Source of the DNA: Halorubrum persicum | Lineage (GTDB): Archaea; Halobacteriota; Halobacteria; Halobacteriales; Haloferacaceae | Reading direction: 5' to 3' | Assembly (NCBI RefSeq): GCF_002727125.1 | Contig: NZ_NHOA01000060.1 | Location: 1 to 34,066, forward strand | DNA: 34,066 nt | Shown: positions 5,512 through 13,295 of the stretch, piece after piece | Layout of the letters: each line of letters opens with the position of its first letter | Position numbering within the stretch: the stretch's first letter is position 1 | The notes under the pieces: model-generated | What the model was told of the DNA's origin: nothing | What the model saw: the letters and a program-made list of their open reading frames with translations, nothing else | The model's database searches: none | Position numbers and translations under genes: made by a program

Positions 5512-8500
5512 CTACCAGACTTCCAAGAACTCCTCTACGACCTCCACGTCCTCGTCATCGAGGTCGTACACGTCGTGGAGAATCACGTCATCCAGTTCTA
5601 CCTGCAACTCCTCGGCTTCCGCTTCCAGTTCCGCTATCCGCGCCTCATCGGACTCGTACTCGTCCATGAGCGCCAGCACGTCGTCACGGGTCGGCACGTC
5701 CATGTTCAGAATCTCCATGCGACCGAGCCGCTTGTCCTGCGCTTTCAGCAACTCGAAGACGAAGTCCCGAACCTCCTCGCGCTCGAAGTCCAGCGTGTGG
5801 CCTCGTTTCATCACGACCTGATAGACCATCTTCGAATCGACCTCCATCTTGTCGTTGGTCCGAATCGGGTCTTGGCGGTAGTCGTCGTCATCGAGGCTCG
5901 TGGACGAAACGAGGTCAAGAACCGTGCTATCCCGGTCGTAGTCTTCGAGGTAGTTCCGAACATCCGAAGTCTGGTACTTGAGGTCCGTTCGCTCCTTCCG
6001 CTTCTCGGTAATCTGTTCGGCCTTCGTCTCAATCTGGTCGTCCGGGGCGTTCTCAGAAACGACGATGGGGTGCGGTTCCAAGTACCGCTTGTTGTAGGAG
6101 TAGTATTTCCCACCGAAGATGGGTGCGATGTGCTTGTGGAAGAACTCCAAGACCTTCGAGTTCAGTAGAGCGACGTAGTACAGCAGGTCGTCAGAACTCG
6201 GGGCGTACTCATCTCGCAGTTGGATTCCGTAGCCTCCCGCGTTTCCTCCGCCGACAAAGTAATATTCACCAGCAGTATCGGCGACAAAACGATTGTAACT
6301 GCTCATGATGTTTGTCATAATCTTGTCTGGTTCCATCTTCTCGACGTTCTGACGCCGACCGAAGGCCCACCACTGTTCTTCGTTCTGAAGACTACGGTCC
6401 TTGAGATAATCCTCATGTGCCTTGAAGAAGTCCCACGCATGGCTGAAGTCCTCCCTCAAGGTTTCTTCGGTCATCATGTCTGCATCGCCGTTCTCAACTT
6501 CGTAGGGGAAAATGAGCCACAGGCCTTCCCAGTTTACGCCCCATCGGTCAATCTCTGGTCCTCGGAGTAGACGACGCAAGATGTCTCGTTCCATCGGCAT
6601 GGCTTCGTCGTCGCCCTTGGCGCGGAACTGGACGACTTCTTGGTCAGGATTATCTTCGACATATCCGAGGTACACTGGATTCGCGCTCGTCTGTATCCCC
6701 ACGAAGACTTCTTTTGAAATTTCCCTGATTCGAGTACCTGCGGACGTTTTCAGATGGTCAAAGACTCGCTGTTCGTCTTGAGGCATCGGCTTCCATGAGG
6801 CCAAGTAGTCATCCTGATTGTCCTCTCGAAGATTCTGCTGTGGATAGAGGAATAGGTCGTACTCTGTCACGTCATCCGGTGTCTCCCACTGTTCAAGGTG
6901 GTAAATTTCTTCGAGAACCCCCTCTCTTTCATCTGCAAACCGGGCACACTGTACCGTGTTGTCATCCGGGTCCTGCTCTCTATCTACGGAAACGATACAG
7001 GGGTACGGCGTCGCGGCGTCAAAGACTTCCGTATCCTTGAAGTCCAGTAGTTGAGCAATCGGTTCCTCGGTGAGTTGTTCACGGATTTTCTGTGCGTAGT
7101 CGTTAGTGAACAACCGATTGGGGCAAATGTAGGTCAACTTCCCGTCCTCGCTCAACCACTCCAATCCTCGCTCGATGAACGGGACGTAGATGTCGAAATT
7201 CTTGATTGCACTCGCATATCGCTTCGAGTACTCGTCTTTCATCCCACTCAGGTTCTGGATTCGGACGTAGGGCGGGTTCGCCACGACAACGTCGAACTCC
7301 TCCTCGTCCTTGATGCGGTCAACCTCGTTACGGTCCTCGATGAAAGACTTCGCCCGACCGTTGTACTCCTCGAACTGGTGGAGTGCTGACTGTTGGCCTT
7401 CGTGTTCCGTGCTCCCGTCTTGCTTTTCGAGGAGGGTCGGCGAGAGTGTGTCTGCAACGTGAATCTCGAACCCGTCCATCGTGTAGCCCGGGTTCTGCTC
7501 GGTCACTTTGTCGTAGAGGTCGATGGTACGGAACAGCAGATTGATTTGAGTGATGTGGGCGGCGAAAGGATTGATGTCAACACCGTAGACGTTCTCCTCG
7601 ACTCGTTCGAGAATCGTGCGGGCCTCATCGGGTTCGAGCCGATGAACGCTCGTTCTCCCGAACTTGTCCACGTAGTGCTTGATGAGCCGCTCAGTGACTT
7701 CGGTGAGGAACGTCCCACTACCACAGGCAGGGTCAAGCACCTGCTTGTCCCCAAGGCCCTCGCCCGGTCGGTAGTCCACCGAGTCGAGCATGAACTGGAC
7801 AACTTCGAGTGGCGTGTAGTACTCGCCCAGTTCTTTCCGTTCCTGCTTGGGGAGGTAGTCCTCGTAGACGTGGCCGAGGATGTCGCGGTTGACGTACTCG
7901 AAGTCGAAGCGATTCAGCCGCTTTAGCACGGTCCCAAGCGTGTGGTTGAGGTCGTCTTCGAGGTCTTCCTGTCGCTTCTTCTCATCGGAGTCGAAACTCG
8001 TCCGTTTGTCGCGGCTGACCCACCACCAGTCGAAGATACCGAGTTCGTAGAGGTCCGGGTAGTGGTCGTCTATGTCGTCGTACGTATCCATCAGCGCGTC
8101 GAGATACGGACTTTCGTCGCGGTCCAAGGCATCGGCCATCCCTCGGGAGGAAAGACGTGTGTGGCCCACGATTTCCTTGTCTTCGGCGATACGTGCGAAC
8201 AGTGCGCGGTTCAGGATGATGTACGCCGTTTCCCGGCAGAAGGCTTCTTTCGCGTTCCCGCTCTGCCCGGTGTACTCCCGCCAGTCTTTCCAGTCGGGGA
8301 ACGTCGAATCAAGGAACGAACGCGGGTAGGAATCCTCGGGGCGGTCCCGGTAATCCTCGAAGAACTCTTTCAGAACGTCGGTCAGAACATCCAGCGAGTC
8401 CTTGACTGCGTCCAAGAACAGTTCGTACCCCTCGTCGTCAGTGCCCGGCTGGTACTGGACGGGCACTTCCTGATACGTCTCGCGGAAGTACTCGGCATCC

Positions 8501-9006
8501 CCGAGGTCAACGAATCGACTGCGGTGTAGAGATTCCAGTTCCGAGAGCGCACGCCGCTGGTCATCGGACAGGTCCTCGAAGTCAGTATCCGCGACGGCAT
8601 CTACCTCGAAATCGTCGATGACGCTCACGGCCCGGTCGTCGCCATCGTAGTCATAGAGCCGGAACTCGTGGCCGTTGGTCAGGATACCGTAGTCGGCACT
8701 CCCGACTCCGTTCATGTAGGTTTCCAACTGCTCTACGTCGTCCAGTCCGAGGTTGTGAGAGGGGCGTTTCGTCTCGCAGACGATGACCGGGAACGGTGGG
8801 TCACTGTCGTCGTAGCACAGCACGTCTTTCCGCTCGTCCTCGAAGTTGACGTGACCCTCTCCGACTGTCCGTGACCAGTCCAGCGCGTTGGTAAACAGGT
8901 GGTCCACGAGACTGAATCGGAAATCGAACTCGCTTCCTTCCTGCCGGATTTCGTCAGAGACAGTCACAAAGGCGTCATGGAGGCTTCGTAGCGAGGTGTC
9001 CGACAT
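5512..9006 (-). CDS. Type IIG restriction-modification enzyme (Eco57I-like, nuclease-methyltransferase fusion)
   Basis: The open frame extends to 9093, but the ATG at 9006 ([13 protein letters not shown]) fits a TTTTATC box 30-36 bp upstream, giving 1164 aa. One polypeptide combines three parts. The N-terminal PD-(D/E)xK nuclease has ERKD with Asp61 and VCETKRP with Glu78 and Lys80. The gamma-class N6-adenine methyltransferase shows GEYYTP (394-399), motif I DPACGSG (425-431), VDIN, and catalytic NPPY (577-580). The C-terminal half is a TaqI/Eco57I-like target-recognition region ending in a charged coiled coil. Such enzymes methylate one strand of an asymmetric site and cut nearby, defending against foreign DNA. 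All catalytic motifs are intact. It is divergent from the gene at 9165; recognition sequence cannot be predicted. Confidence 0.93.
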   Translation of the reverse strand: MSDTSLRSLHDAFVTVSDEIRQEGSEFDFRFSLVDHLFTNALDWSRTVGEGHVNFEDERKDVLCYDDSDPPFPVIVCETKRPSHNLGLDDVEQLETYMNGVGSADYGILTNGHEFRLYDYDGDDRAVSVIDDFEVDAVADTDFEDLSDDQRRALSELESLHRSRFVDLGDAEYFRETYQEVPVQYQPGTDDEGYELFLDAVKDSLDVLTDVLKEFFEDYRDRPEDSYPRSFLDSTFPDWKDWREYTGQSGNAKEAFCRETAYIILNRALFARIAEDKEIVGHTRLSSRGMADALDRDESPYLDALMDTYDDIDDHYPDLYELGIFDWWWVSRDKRTSFDSDEKKRQEDLEDDLNHTLGTVLKRLNRFDFEYVNRDILGHVYEDYLPKQERKELGEYYTPLEVVQFMLDSVDYRPGEGLGDKQVLDPACGSGTFLTEVTERLIKHYVDKFGRTSVHRLEPDEARTILERVEENVYGVDINPFAAHITQINLLFRTIDLYDKVTEQNPGYTMDGFEIHVADTLSPTLLEKQDGSTEHEGQQSALHQFEEYNGRAKSFIEDRNEVDRIKDEEEFDVVVANPPYVRIQNLSGMKDEYSKRYASAIKNFDIYVPFIERGLEWLSEDGKLTYICPNRLFTNDYAQKIREQLTEEPIAQLLDFKDTEVFDAATPYPCIVSVDREQDPDDNTVQCARFADEREGVLEEIYHLEQWETPDDVTEYDLFLYPQQNLREDNQDDYLASWKPMPQDEQRVFDHLKTSAGTRIREISKEVFVGIQTSANPVYLGYVEDNPDQEVVQFRAKGDDEAMPMERDILRRLLRGPEIDRWGVNWEGLWLIFPYEVENGDADMMTEETLREDFSHAWDFFKAHEDYLKDRSLQNEEQWWAFGRRQNVEKMEPDKIMTNIMSSYNRFVADTAGEYYFVGGGNAGGYGIQLRDEYAPSSDDLLYYVALLNSKVLEFFHKHIAPIFGGKYYSYNKRYLEPHPIVVSENAPDDQIETKAEQITEKRKERTDLKYQTSDVRNYLEDYDRDSTVLDLVSSTSLDDDDYRQDPIRTNDKMEVDSKMVYQVVMKRGHTLDFEREEVRDFVFELLKAQDKRLGRMEILNMDVPTRDDVLALMDEYESDEARIAELEAEAEELQVELDDVILHDVYDLDDEDVEVVEEFLEVW

Positions 9007-9164
9007 TTGCCTCGGCTTCTCCCCCTTGAGTGATAAAAGCAACCGGAACTCGTAGAGGAATACCCCGAATTGTTCTGACCGCGGCGGCCTCATCGAGCAG
9101 TCGCCGCCTGAGTTCGCACGGAATCGTCCGCAGTCTTTTGCCCCGTGGAGGCCAACGCTGTCAT
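9007..9164. promoter_or_regulatory. Divergent promoter region of the restriction cassette
   Basis: 158 bp separate the two divergent genes. Minus-strand TTTTATC at about 9033-9042 is placed as a TATA element for the restriction enzyme. CTTTTG at about 9136-9140 lies 27 bp before the ATG at 9165. A degenerate copy of the flanking 18-bp repeat (9091-9108) lies between, so both genes could share one control site. Confidence 0.5.
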
Positions 9165-10157
9165 ATGTCTTTCAGTACGAGTTGGCACAACCTGCTCGAT
9201 AACGTCGAGGAGGTGGCCGACGACGCGACCCTCTACACACCGCTCTCGCGGAAGGCGTTTCGCGTGACTGACGTGCAAGAACACCGCGTGGTCATCGAGT
9301 TCGAGGACAAAGACGAGACGCGCCCACTCCAGCGCGACCAGTTCGAGACGCTGTTCCAGCGCGTCAACGATGCCCACGATGGCTTCGACCTTGACCGACT
9401 CCCACCGGACGGTGAACCCTATGCGACGGTGTTGAGTCTGCATCCGCGCTTCGAGTTAAACGACCGCGAGAGTACGCTGACCGAGACCGAGACCTCCACC
9501 GGCTCGCCACTCGTGGAGGCACAGCTCTCCGCGGAGGCGACTGCCGAGGCTGACCGTGAGGAACCGGACGTATCCGTGTACTCCGATGCACTGCTTTTGA
9601 TTGACGCCCTCGAACGCCACGACCCGACCGACCTCAACGGGATGGAGACACCGGCGCTGGTGAATCTCTACACACTTCTTTCGGACGTACAGCGCAACGC
9701 CAACGACCTCCGGCAGGACGTTCGGAGTGTGTTGCTCGACCGGCTCCACCACGACCGGCCCGTCAGTGGGCAGTTCGGTTCGGTCCAGCGGACCACGCGA
9801 CGGAATCGCTCGCTTAAAGACGAGGAGACGGTTCTCAACGCGCTGGAAGCCGCTGGCATCGACAGAGAGCGCGTGACGAGTGTAGACGCCAGCAAGGTAG
9901 ACGACGCACTGGACGTGACCGAACTCTCTGAGTCCGACCTGTACGAGATTGAAGAAAGCGAGTACGTCCGCAAGGCCGAGGTGGATGAAGCCGAGAAAGA
10001 GACGCGACTCCAAGGACTGAAAGACCAACTGGCCGCCGCCGACGAGGACACCGAAGACCTCCAAGAGGAAATCGAGGAGTTAGAGGACCGGATTGACGAC
10101 CTCACGAGTTTCGACTCCGCGTCATCCTTCCACACGAAATCAGGGGGTGAATCGTAG
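9165..10157 (+). CDS. Uncharacterised coiled-coil protein paired with the type IIG enzyme
   Basis: A 330-aa protein starting at ATG 9165 ([18 protein letters not shown]); the longer frame from 9030 runs through promoter DNA. Residues 1-85 look like a compact alpha/beta module ([35 protein letters not shown]). Residues 130-200 form a helical middle. Residues about 285-315 form a strong acidic coiled coil ([19 protein letters not shown] continuing to LEDRIDDL). No nuclease, ATPase or methylase motif is visible. I do not recognise the family. Divergent placement beside the restriction enzyme, and the shared flanking repeats, suggest a partner or controller of that system or a separate defence protein. 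Confidence 0.8.
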   Translation: MSFSTSWHNLLDNVEEVADDATLYTPLSRKAFRVTDVQEHRVVIEFEDKDETRPLQRDQFETLFQRVNDAHDGFDLDRLPPDGEPYATVLSLHPRFELNDRESTLTETETSTGSPLVEAQLSAEATAEADREEPDVSVYSDALLLIDALERHDPTDLNGMETPALVNLYTLLSDVQRNANDLRQDVRSVLLDRLHHDRPVSGQFGSVQRTTRRNRSLKDEETVLNALEAAGIDRERVTSVDASKVDDALDVTELSESDLYEIEESEYVRKAEVDEAEKETRLQGLKDQLAAADEDTEDLQEEIEELEDRIDDLTSFDSASSFHTKSGGES

Positions 10158-10192
10158 CGGTTTGGTGGACTCAGTCGGCTACTCTCGCCGCC

Positions 10193-10210
10193 TCATCGAG
10201 TCAGTCCCCG
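10193..10210. repeat. 18-bp direct repeat flanking the restriction cassette, right copy
   Basis: Exact match to 5432-5449. On the minus strand the word spells a Gly-Thr/Asp-Asp codon context followed by TGA and then CTCGATGA, so at least this copy coincides with the 3' end of a former gene. Confidence 0.6.
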
Positions 10211-10293
10211 GTCATCTCGAACGCCTCGCGGCGCAATTCTCGTTTCTCGCTCTCCGTCCGGGCGTCGTAGTGTTTTCCAGAATCTCCACACGG
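10201..10293 (-). pseudogene. C-terminal remnant of an unknown gene
   Basis: On the minus strand 30 sense codons precede a TGA, with typical haloarchaeal charged composition (HYDARTESEKRELRREAF followed by EMTGD and stop). An in-frame stop immediately upstream means only the C-terminus survives. I do not recognise the parent protein. It supports the idea that the island's right end has been rearranged. Confidence 0.35.
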
Positions 10294-10509
10294 TCAGTCG
10301 TCCCCCTTAACAACAGTCTCCTAAAGAGCAAACTGTCCCCATCATGTTCTCATTTCGAGTAGAACCTCTTTCTTTCGAGAAGAAAGTAAAGGAAGGAACT
10401 AATCAGGTCAGTTTATCCAACCACCTATTTTTTATGGCACCGTAAACTAAGCATCGGGTAGAAGCCGGAATACGGGGTATTGCACGAGACTCAGGGCGGA
10501 ATAATATCA

Positions 10510-10553
10510 CCTGCTCTCAAGGCAGGCGCAATGGGCCACTCTGCCATCCCACC
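10510..10553 (-). pseudogene. Truncated tRNA-Ser(UGA): 5' half only, right boundary of the island
   Basis: These 44 nt match the first 44 nt of the intact tRNA-Ser with 8 differences: acceptor 5' strand GGTGGGA, D-arm GCAGAGTGGCC, and anticodon arm CCTGC-CTTGAGA-GCAGG (UGA). Two anticodon-stem differences are compensatory pairs (G-C to U-A and U-A to C-G), so it descends from a functional tRNA. The variable arm, T-arm and 3' acceptor strand are missing. Its acceptor strand would pair perfectly with TCCCACC, the 3' strand now found at the island's left end. Confidence 0.85.
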
Positions 10554-10579
10554 GCACCCGGACCGTCGGGGGCGTCCGA

Positions 10580-11110
10580 CTAAGGGGTGTCGGTGTCGGT
10601 CGCCGCGGTCCCCCGAAGCCGGTAGTGGATCGCGAACACGCTGAGCGCGGCGAGGATCGGCGGCACGACGCCGGCGACCCGCGGGAGCCCGTAGAGGGCG
10701 CTGACGACGACCGACTCGGTCGGGTCGCGGAGCTCCGCCGGCGCGGAGATGATCATGCCGGCGTACAGCGAGAGGAGGAACAGGAAGCCGGCGTACGCGA
10801 GCTTCCGGTCGTATCCCGGTTTCACGGGGTCGCCGCGGCGGTGCCGGCGAGCGACGAACAGCAGGGGCGCGAGCAGCGGCGCGACCGCGGCGAAGCCGGC
10901 GATCACGTACAGCGACCGCGAGAACAGGAACGTCCCACCCTGTACCTCCGCGGTTTCGGCCATCCAGACGATGAGCGCGAGGGTGACCACCGTCGCGATC
11001 AGCCCGGCCGCGAGCGCCCCGATCACGCCGTAGACGCGCATGGTCCACGACTCCGTCTCGCGGATCGCGTAGGGGATCGCACCGAACACCCCGCGGTAGC
11101 TGTCTGCCAT
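10580..11110 (-). CDS. Four-helix integral membrane protein, unknown function
   Basis: A 176-aa protein when started at the ATG at 11110 (MADSYRGVFGAIPY); an ATG two codons upstream (11116) is the alternative. A TTTAAT box at 11135-11140 lies about 27 bp before 11110, which supports a leaderless start there. Four hydrophobic segments are visible: about residues 26-47 (VIGALAAGLIATVVTLALIV), 65-85 (LYVIAGFAAVAPLLAPLLFV), 104-120 and 140-160. A short basic loop (ARRHRRGDP) follows helix 2. It looks like a haloarchaeal conserved membrane protein without a known role. It is the first intact gene outside the island and diverges from the prenyltransferase-like gene. Confidence 0.8.
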   Translation of the reverse strand: MADSYRGVFGAIPYAIRETESWTMRVYGVIGALAAGLIATVVTLALIVWMAETAEVQGGTFLFSRSLYVIAGFAAVAPLLAPLLFVARRHRRGDPVKPGYDRKLAYAGFLFLLSLYAGMIISAPAELRDPTESVVVSALYGLPRVAGVVPPILAALSVFAIHYRLRGTAATDTDTP

Positions 11111-11129
11111 CGACATCGCTACGGCCGAC

Positions 11130-11180
11130 GGCGAATTAAACCCCTCGTCGCGACGTTCCGGGTGACGGGGCTTTTATACT
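11130..11180. promoter_or_regulatory. Divergent leaderless promoters
   Basis: Minus-strand TTTAAT at 11135-11140 serves the membrane-protein gene (start 11110). Plus-strand CTTTTATA at 11171-11178 lies 27 bp before the GTG at 11201. Both spacings match archaeal TATA-to-start-site distance, so both messages probably begin at or next to their start codons. Confidence 0.6.
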
Positions 11181-11200
11181 CCGCAGTGGGACCTTCCGGC

Positions 11201-11869
11201 GTGGGTCTGTACGATACGTACCTCGCCGTCCGCCACCGCCTCCACGACGGCGACCCGCCCGAGCACGTCGCGATCGTCATCACCGAGCGCGACCTCCTCG
11301 CCGACGGCGCGTTCGACACCCTCTCGGCGGCGCTCGGGTGGGCCTTCGAGTACGGCGCGGCGCGCGTCACCGTCTCGGTGTCCGTGCTCGACGCCGCCGT
11401 CGTCCCGACGCTCGTCCGCGAACTCCGGCAGGTCGACGCCCCTCGGCCGCTCGTCGTTCGCGGGCCGGAGGACGCGACGCGCGACGGGAGCGCGCTCGAG
11501 CCCGAAAGCGACTCGGGACGGAGCACGCGCGACGACCGACCGGACGACGCGCCGATCCGGATCACGGTCGGGCTCGGCGGCAAGGCCGAGTTCGCGGCCG
11601 CGGTGCGGGAGCTGGCGGCCGACGTGGAGGCCGGCAGCCTCGATCCGGAGTCGATCGACGCGGACGCCGTCTCTGACCGGCTGGTGTTCCCCGAGGAGCC
11701 GGATCTCGTGATCAAGACGGGTGCGGAGCGGCTCTCGGACTTCGCCATCTGGCAGTCGGTGTACGCCGAGCTCTACTTCACCGACGTGAACTGGCGGGAC
11801 TTCAGAAAACGCGACTACCTTCGCGCCGTCCTCGACTTTCAGGACCGCCAGCGCCGGTTCGGTCGGTGA
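11201..11869 (+). CDS. cis-Prenyltransferase (UPP synthase) family protein lacking the N-terminal Asp signature
   Basis: A 222-aa protein from GTG 11201 (GLYDTYLAVRHRLHDGD), the start fixed by a TATA box 27 bp upstream. The C-terminal half is unmistakably UPP/DHPP-synthase family: GLGGKAEFAAAV, LVIKTGAERLSDFAIWQSVY, ELYFTDVNWRDF and a final DFQDRQRRFGR. In active cis-prenyltransferases the N-terminal segment reads IMDGNGRWA, with Asp binding the allylic pyrophosphate. Here the equivalent is VAIVITERDLL, so that aspartate and the NGR loop are absent. It may be a non-catalytic partner subunit, as in heteromeric cis-prenyltransferases, or have changed activity; polyprenol lipid carriers for N-glycosylation are the likely pathway. 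About 50 acidic residues (RSTRDDRPDDAP region) form a linker. Confidence 0.85.
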   Translation: MGLYDTYLAVRHRLHDGDPPEHVAIVITERDLLADGAFDTLSAALGWAFEYGAARVTVSVSVLDAAVVPTLVRELRQVDAPRPLVVRGPEDATRDGSALEPESDSGRSTRDDRPDDAPIRITVGLGGKAEFAAAVRELAADVEAGSLDPESIDADAVSDRLVFPEEPDLVIKTGAERLSDFAIWQSVYAELYFTDVNWRDFRKRDYLRAVLDFQDRQRRFGR

Positions 11870-11923
11870 TCGCGGGGCGGCGACGCGCTCCCGCGTTCCC
11901 GTCGCCGAGAGCGCGTCGAGGTC

Positions 11924-13090
11924 TTACCAGACGAACCGGAACAGCACCGTGAACGTGACGAGCGCGCCGACCGTCGAGAGGATCGGGACGACGTTCTGCA
12001 TCAGCACCACGCGCGCGCTCGTGCTCGGATTGAACAGGTCCGACGCAGAGGGGATGTCGGTCGGGTCGCCCTCGCCGATCGGTCCCGTCTCGTCCGCCTT
12101 CAGCGCGCCGACGGAGACCTTCGGCTCCTTCTCGCCGCTGATCCCCTGTCGGACCGTGACGGTCCGCGTCGCGCGCCCCCAGCCGAGACCGACGATCGAC
12201 ATCGTCGCGATGATGACGAACGACGCCGGGATCCCCACCGCCGAGAGGCTGATGACGATCCCGGAGGAGACGCAGGCGACGACGATCGCCGCGGTCAGCG
12301 GGAGGTCGGTGATGTCGTTGCCGAGCGTGTCGAGCGTCCGGCGCGCGATCGTGAACGCGCCGACCGCGACCGCCGCGCTCCCGAGGAGGATCATCGGCGT
12401 CATCTCGACGTTGTCGAGCGCGACGAGCGGCGCGATCGCGTTCGCGATGTTCGACGTGCCCGAGGAGAAGGCCATCAGACAGCCGATCGCGATGACGACG
12501 AAGCCGCCGACGAGCTCGCGGCGCGTCGTGTTCGGGCCCGGAACCGGCTTGGGGACGATCCCCGACCGGTCGACCTCGAACAGCGCGCCGTCGGTGCTCT
12601 CGATCGCCACCCAGCTGTCGATCGCGGGGTAGAAGTACCGCCCGACGACGCCGGAGACCCAGAAGCCGATGATCGGCGCGACGATCCACCAGATGGCGAT
12701 CTCACCCATCACGGCTCGATCGAGGGTGCCGGTCGCCAGTCCGAGCCCGGCGATGGCGCCCACGGCCGTCATCGACGTCGACGCCGGCACTCCGGCGAAG
12801 TTCCCGACGAACAGCGCGCCGCCGATGAAAAAGAGGACGACGATGCTCGTCTCCAGGGTGAACACGTTTCCGCCGGTGACCAGATCTTCGCCGAGCGTGG
12901 TCACGACGCGCTGTCCCAGCGTCCCCGCGCCGATGAAGAAGAACACCGACATCAGCGCCGCGGCGCCCGACTTCGAGATCACGTCCGCGCCGACCGCCGG
13001 GCCGAACGCCGGCCCGGTCGTCGCGCCCCCGATGTTGTATCCGACGAACGCCGCGACCACGAACCCGATGAGAAGTAAGACCTCAACCAT
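11924..13090 (-). CDS. Inorganic phosphate transporter, PiT family
   Basis: 388 aa when started at ATG 13090 (MVEVLLLIGFVVAAF); an upstream ATG at 13108 is less likely because GTTTAACCC at about 13113-13121 is a TATA element 27 bp from 13090. It is a cation-coupled low-affinity phosphate permease of the cytoplasmic membrane. The two internally repeated PiT signatures are visible: GYNIGGATTGPA near residue 17 and SSGTSNIANAIAPLVA near residue 215, with NFAGVPASTSMTAVG in the first half. About ten hydrophobic segments surround a hydrophilic loop (residues 160-200). A second soluble segment (TRTVTVRQGISGEKEPKV to DLFNPSTSARV) precedes the last helix. No phoU-like gene is adjacent. Normal family length. 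Confidence 0.93.
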   Translation of the reverse strand: MVEVLLLIGFVVAAFVGYNIGGATTGPAFGPAVGADVISKSGAAALMSVFFFIGAGTLGQRVVTTLGEDLVTGGNVFTLETSIVVLFFIGGALFVGNFAGVPASTSMTAVGAIAGLGLATGTLDRAVMGEIAIWWIVAPIIGFWVSGVVGRYFYPAIDSWVAIESTDGALFEVDRSGIVPKPVPGPNTTRRELVGGFVVIAIGCLMAFSSGTSNIANAIAPLVALDNVEMTPMILLGSAAVAVGAFTIARRTLDTLGNDITDLPLTAAIVVACVSSGIVISLSAVGIPASFVIIATMSIVGLGWGRATRTVTVRQGISGEKEPKVSVGALKADETGPIGEGDPTDIPSASDLFNPSTSARVVLMQNVVPILSTVGALVTFTVLFRFVW

Positions 13091-13295
13091 ATACACCCAC
13101 AACGACACACGATGGGTTAAACGAACAGGTTTCTACATCCGGACGGCGGCAGCCACGACCGCTCACACCGCGACAGACGCACCCACGACCGGCGATCGGT
13201 GGGATCGAAACGACCGTCGAACGCTCGGACACGGAGCGGTCCGTCGGCGAGTCGGATACCGGGAGTATTTGTCTCGCGGTTGCCTCCGGTCAGAC

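Larger units (their letters stand above)
626..10509. mobile_element. Integrated element (genomic island) with integrase and type IIG restriction-modification
   Basis: The island is bounded by a complete tRNA-Ser(UGA) on the left and a 44-nt 5' remnant of a second tRNA-Ser(UGA) on the right. A tyrosine integrase lies next to the tRNA. GC content is visibly lower than in the flanking genes, with a sharp change near 10.5 kb. Cargo consists of a zinc-finger and SWIM gene pair, a winged-helix regulator, an orphan cyclin-like protein, a type IIG restriction-modification enzyme and an unknown divergent gene. No replication, capsid or conjugation gene is recognisable, so it is probably not self-transmissible or is a satellite. 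Exact attachment boundaries are not certain: the outer 58-bp repeat could put the left edge near 442. Confidence 0.78.
10158..10509. other. Right-end region of the island, with gene remnant and AT-rich stretch
   Basis: 352 bp without an intact gene. It contains the right 18-bp repeat (10193-10210), a 30-codon coding remnant on the minus strand (10201-10293), and an AT-rich segment (about 10330-10450) with TTTATCC and TTTTTTATGG words that could be promoters. It ends at the truncated tRNA-Ser. Confidence 0.6.
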
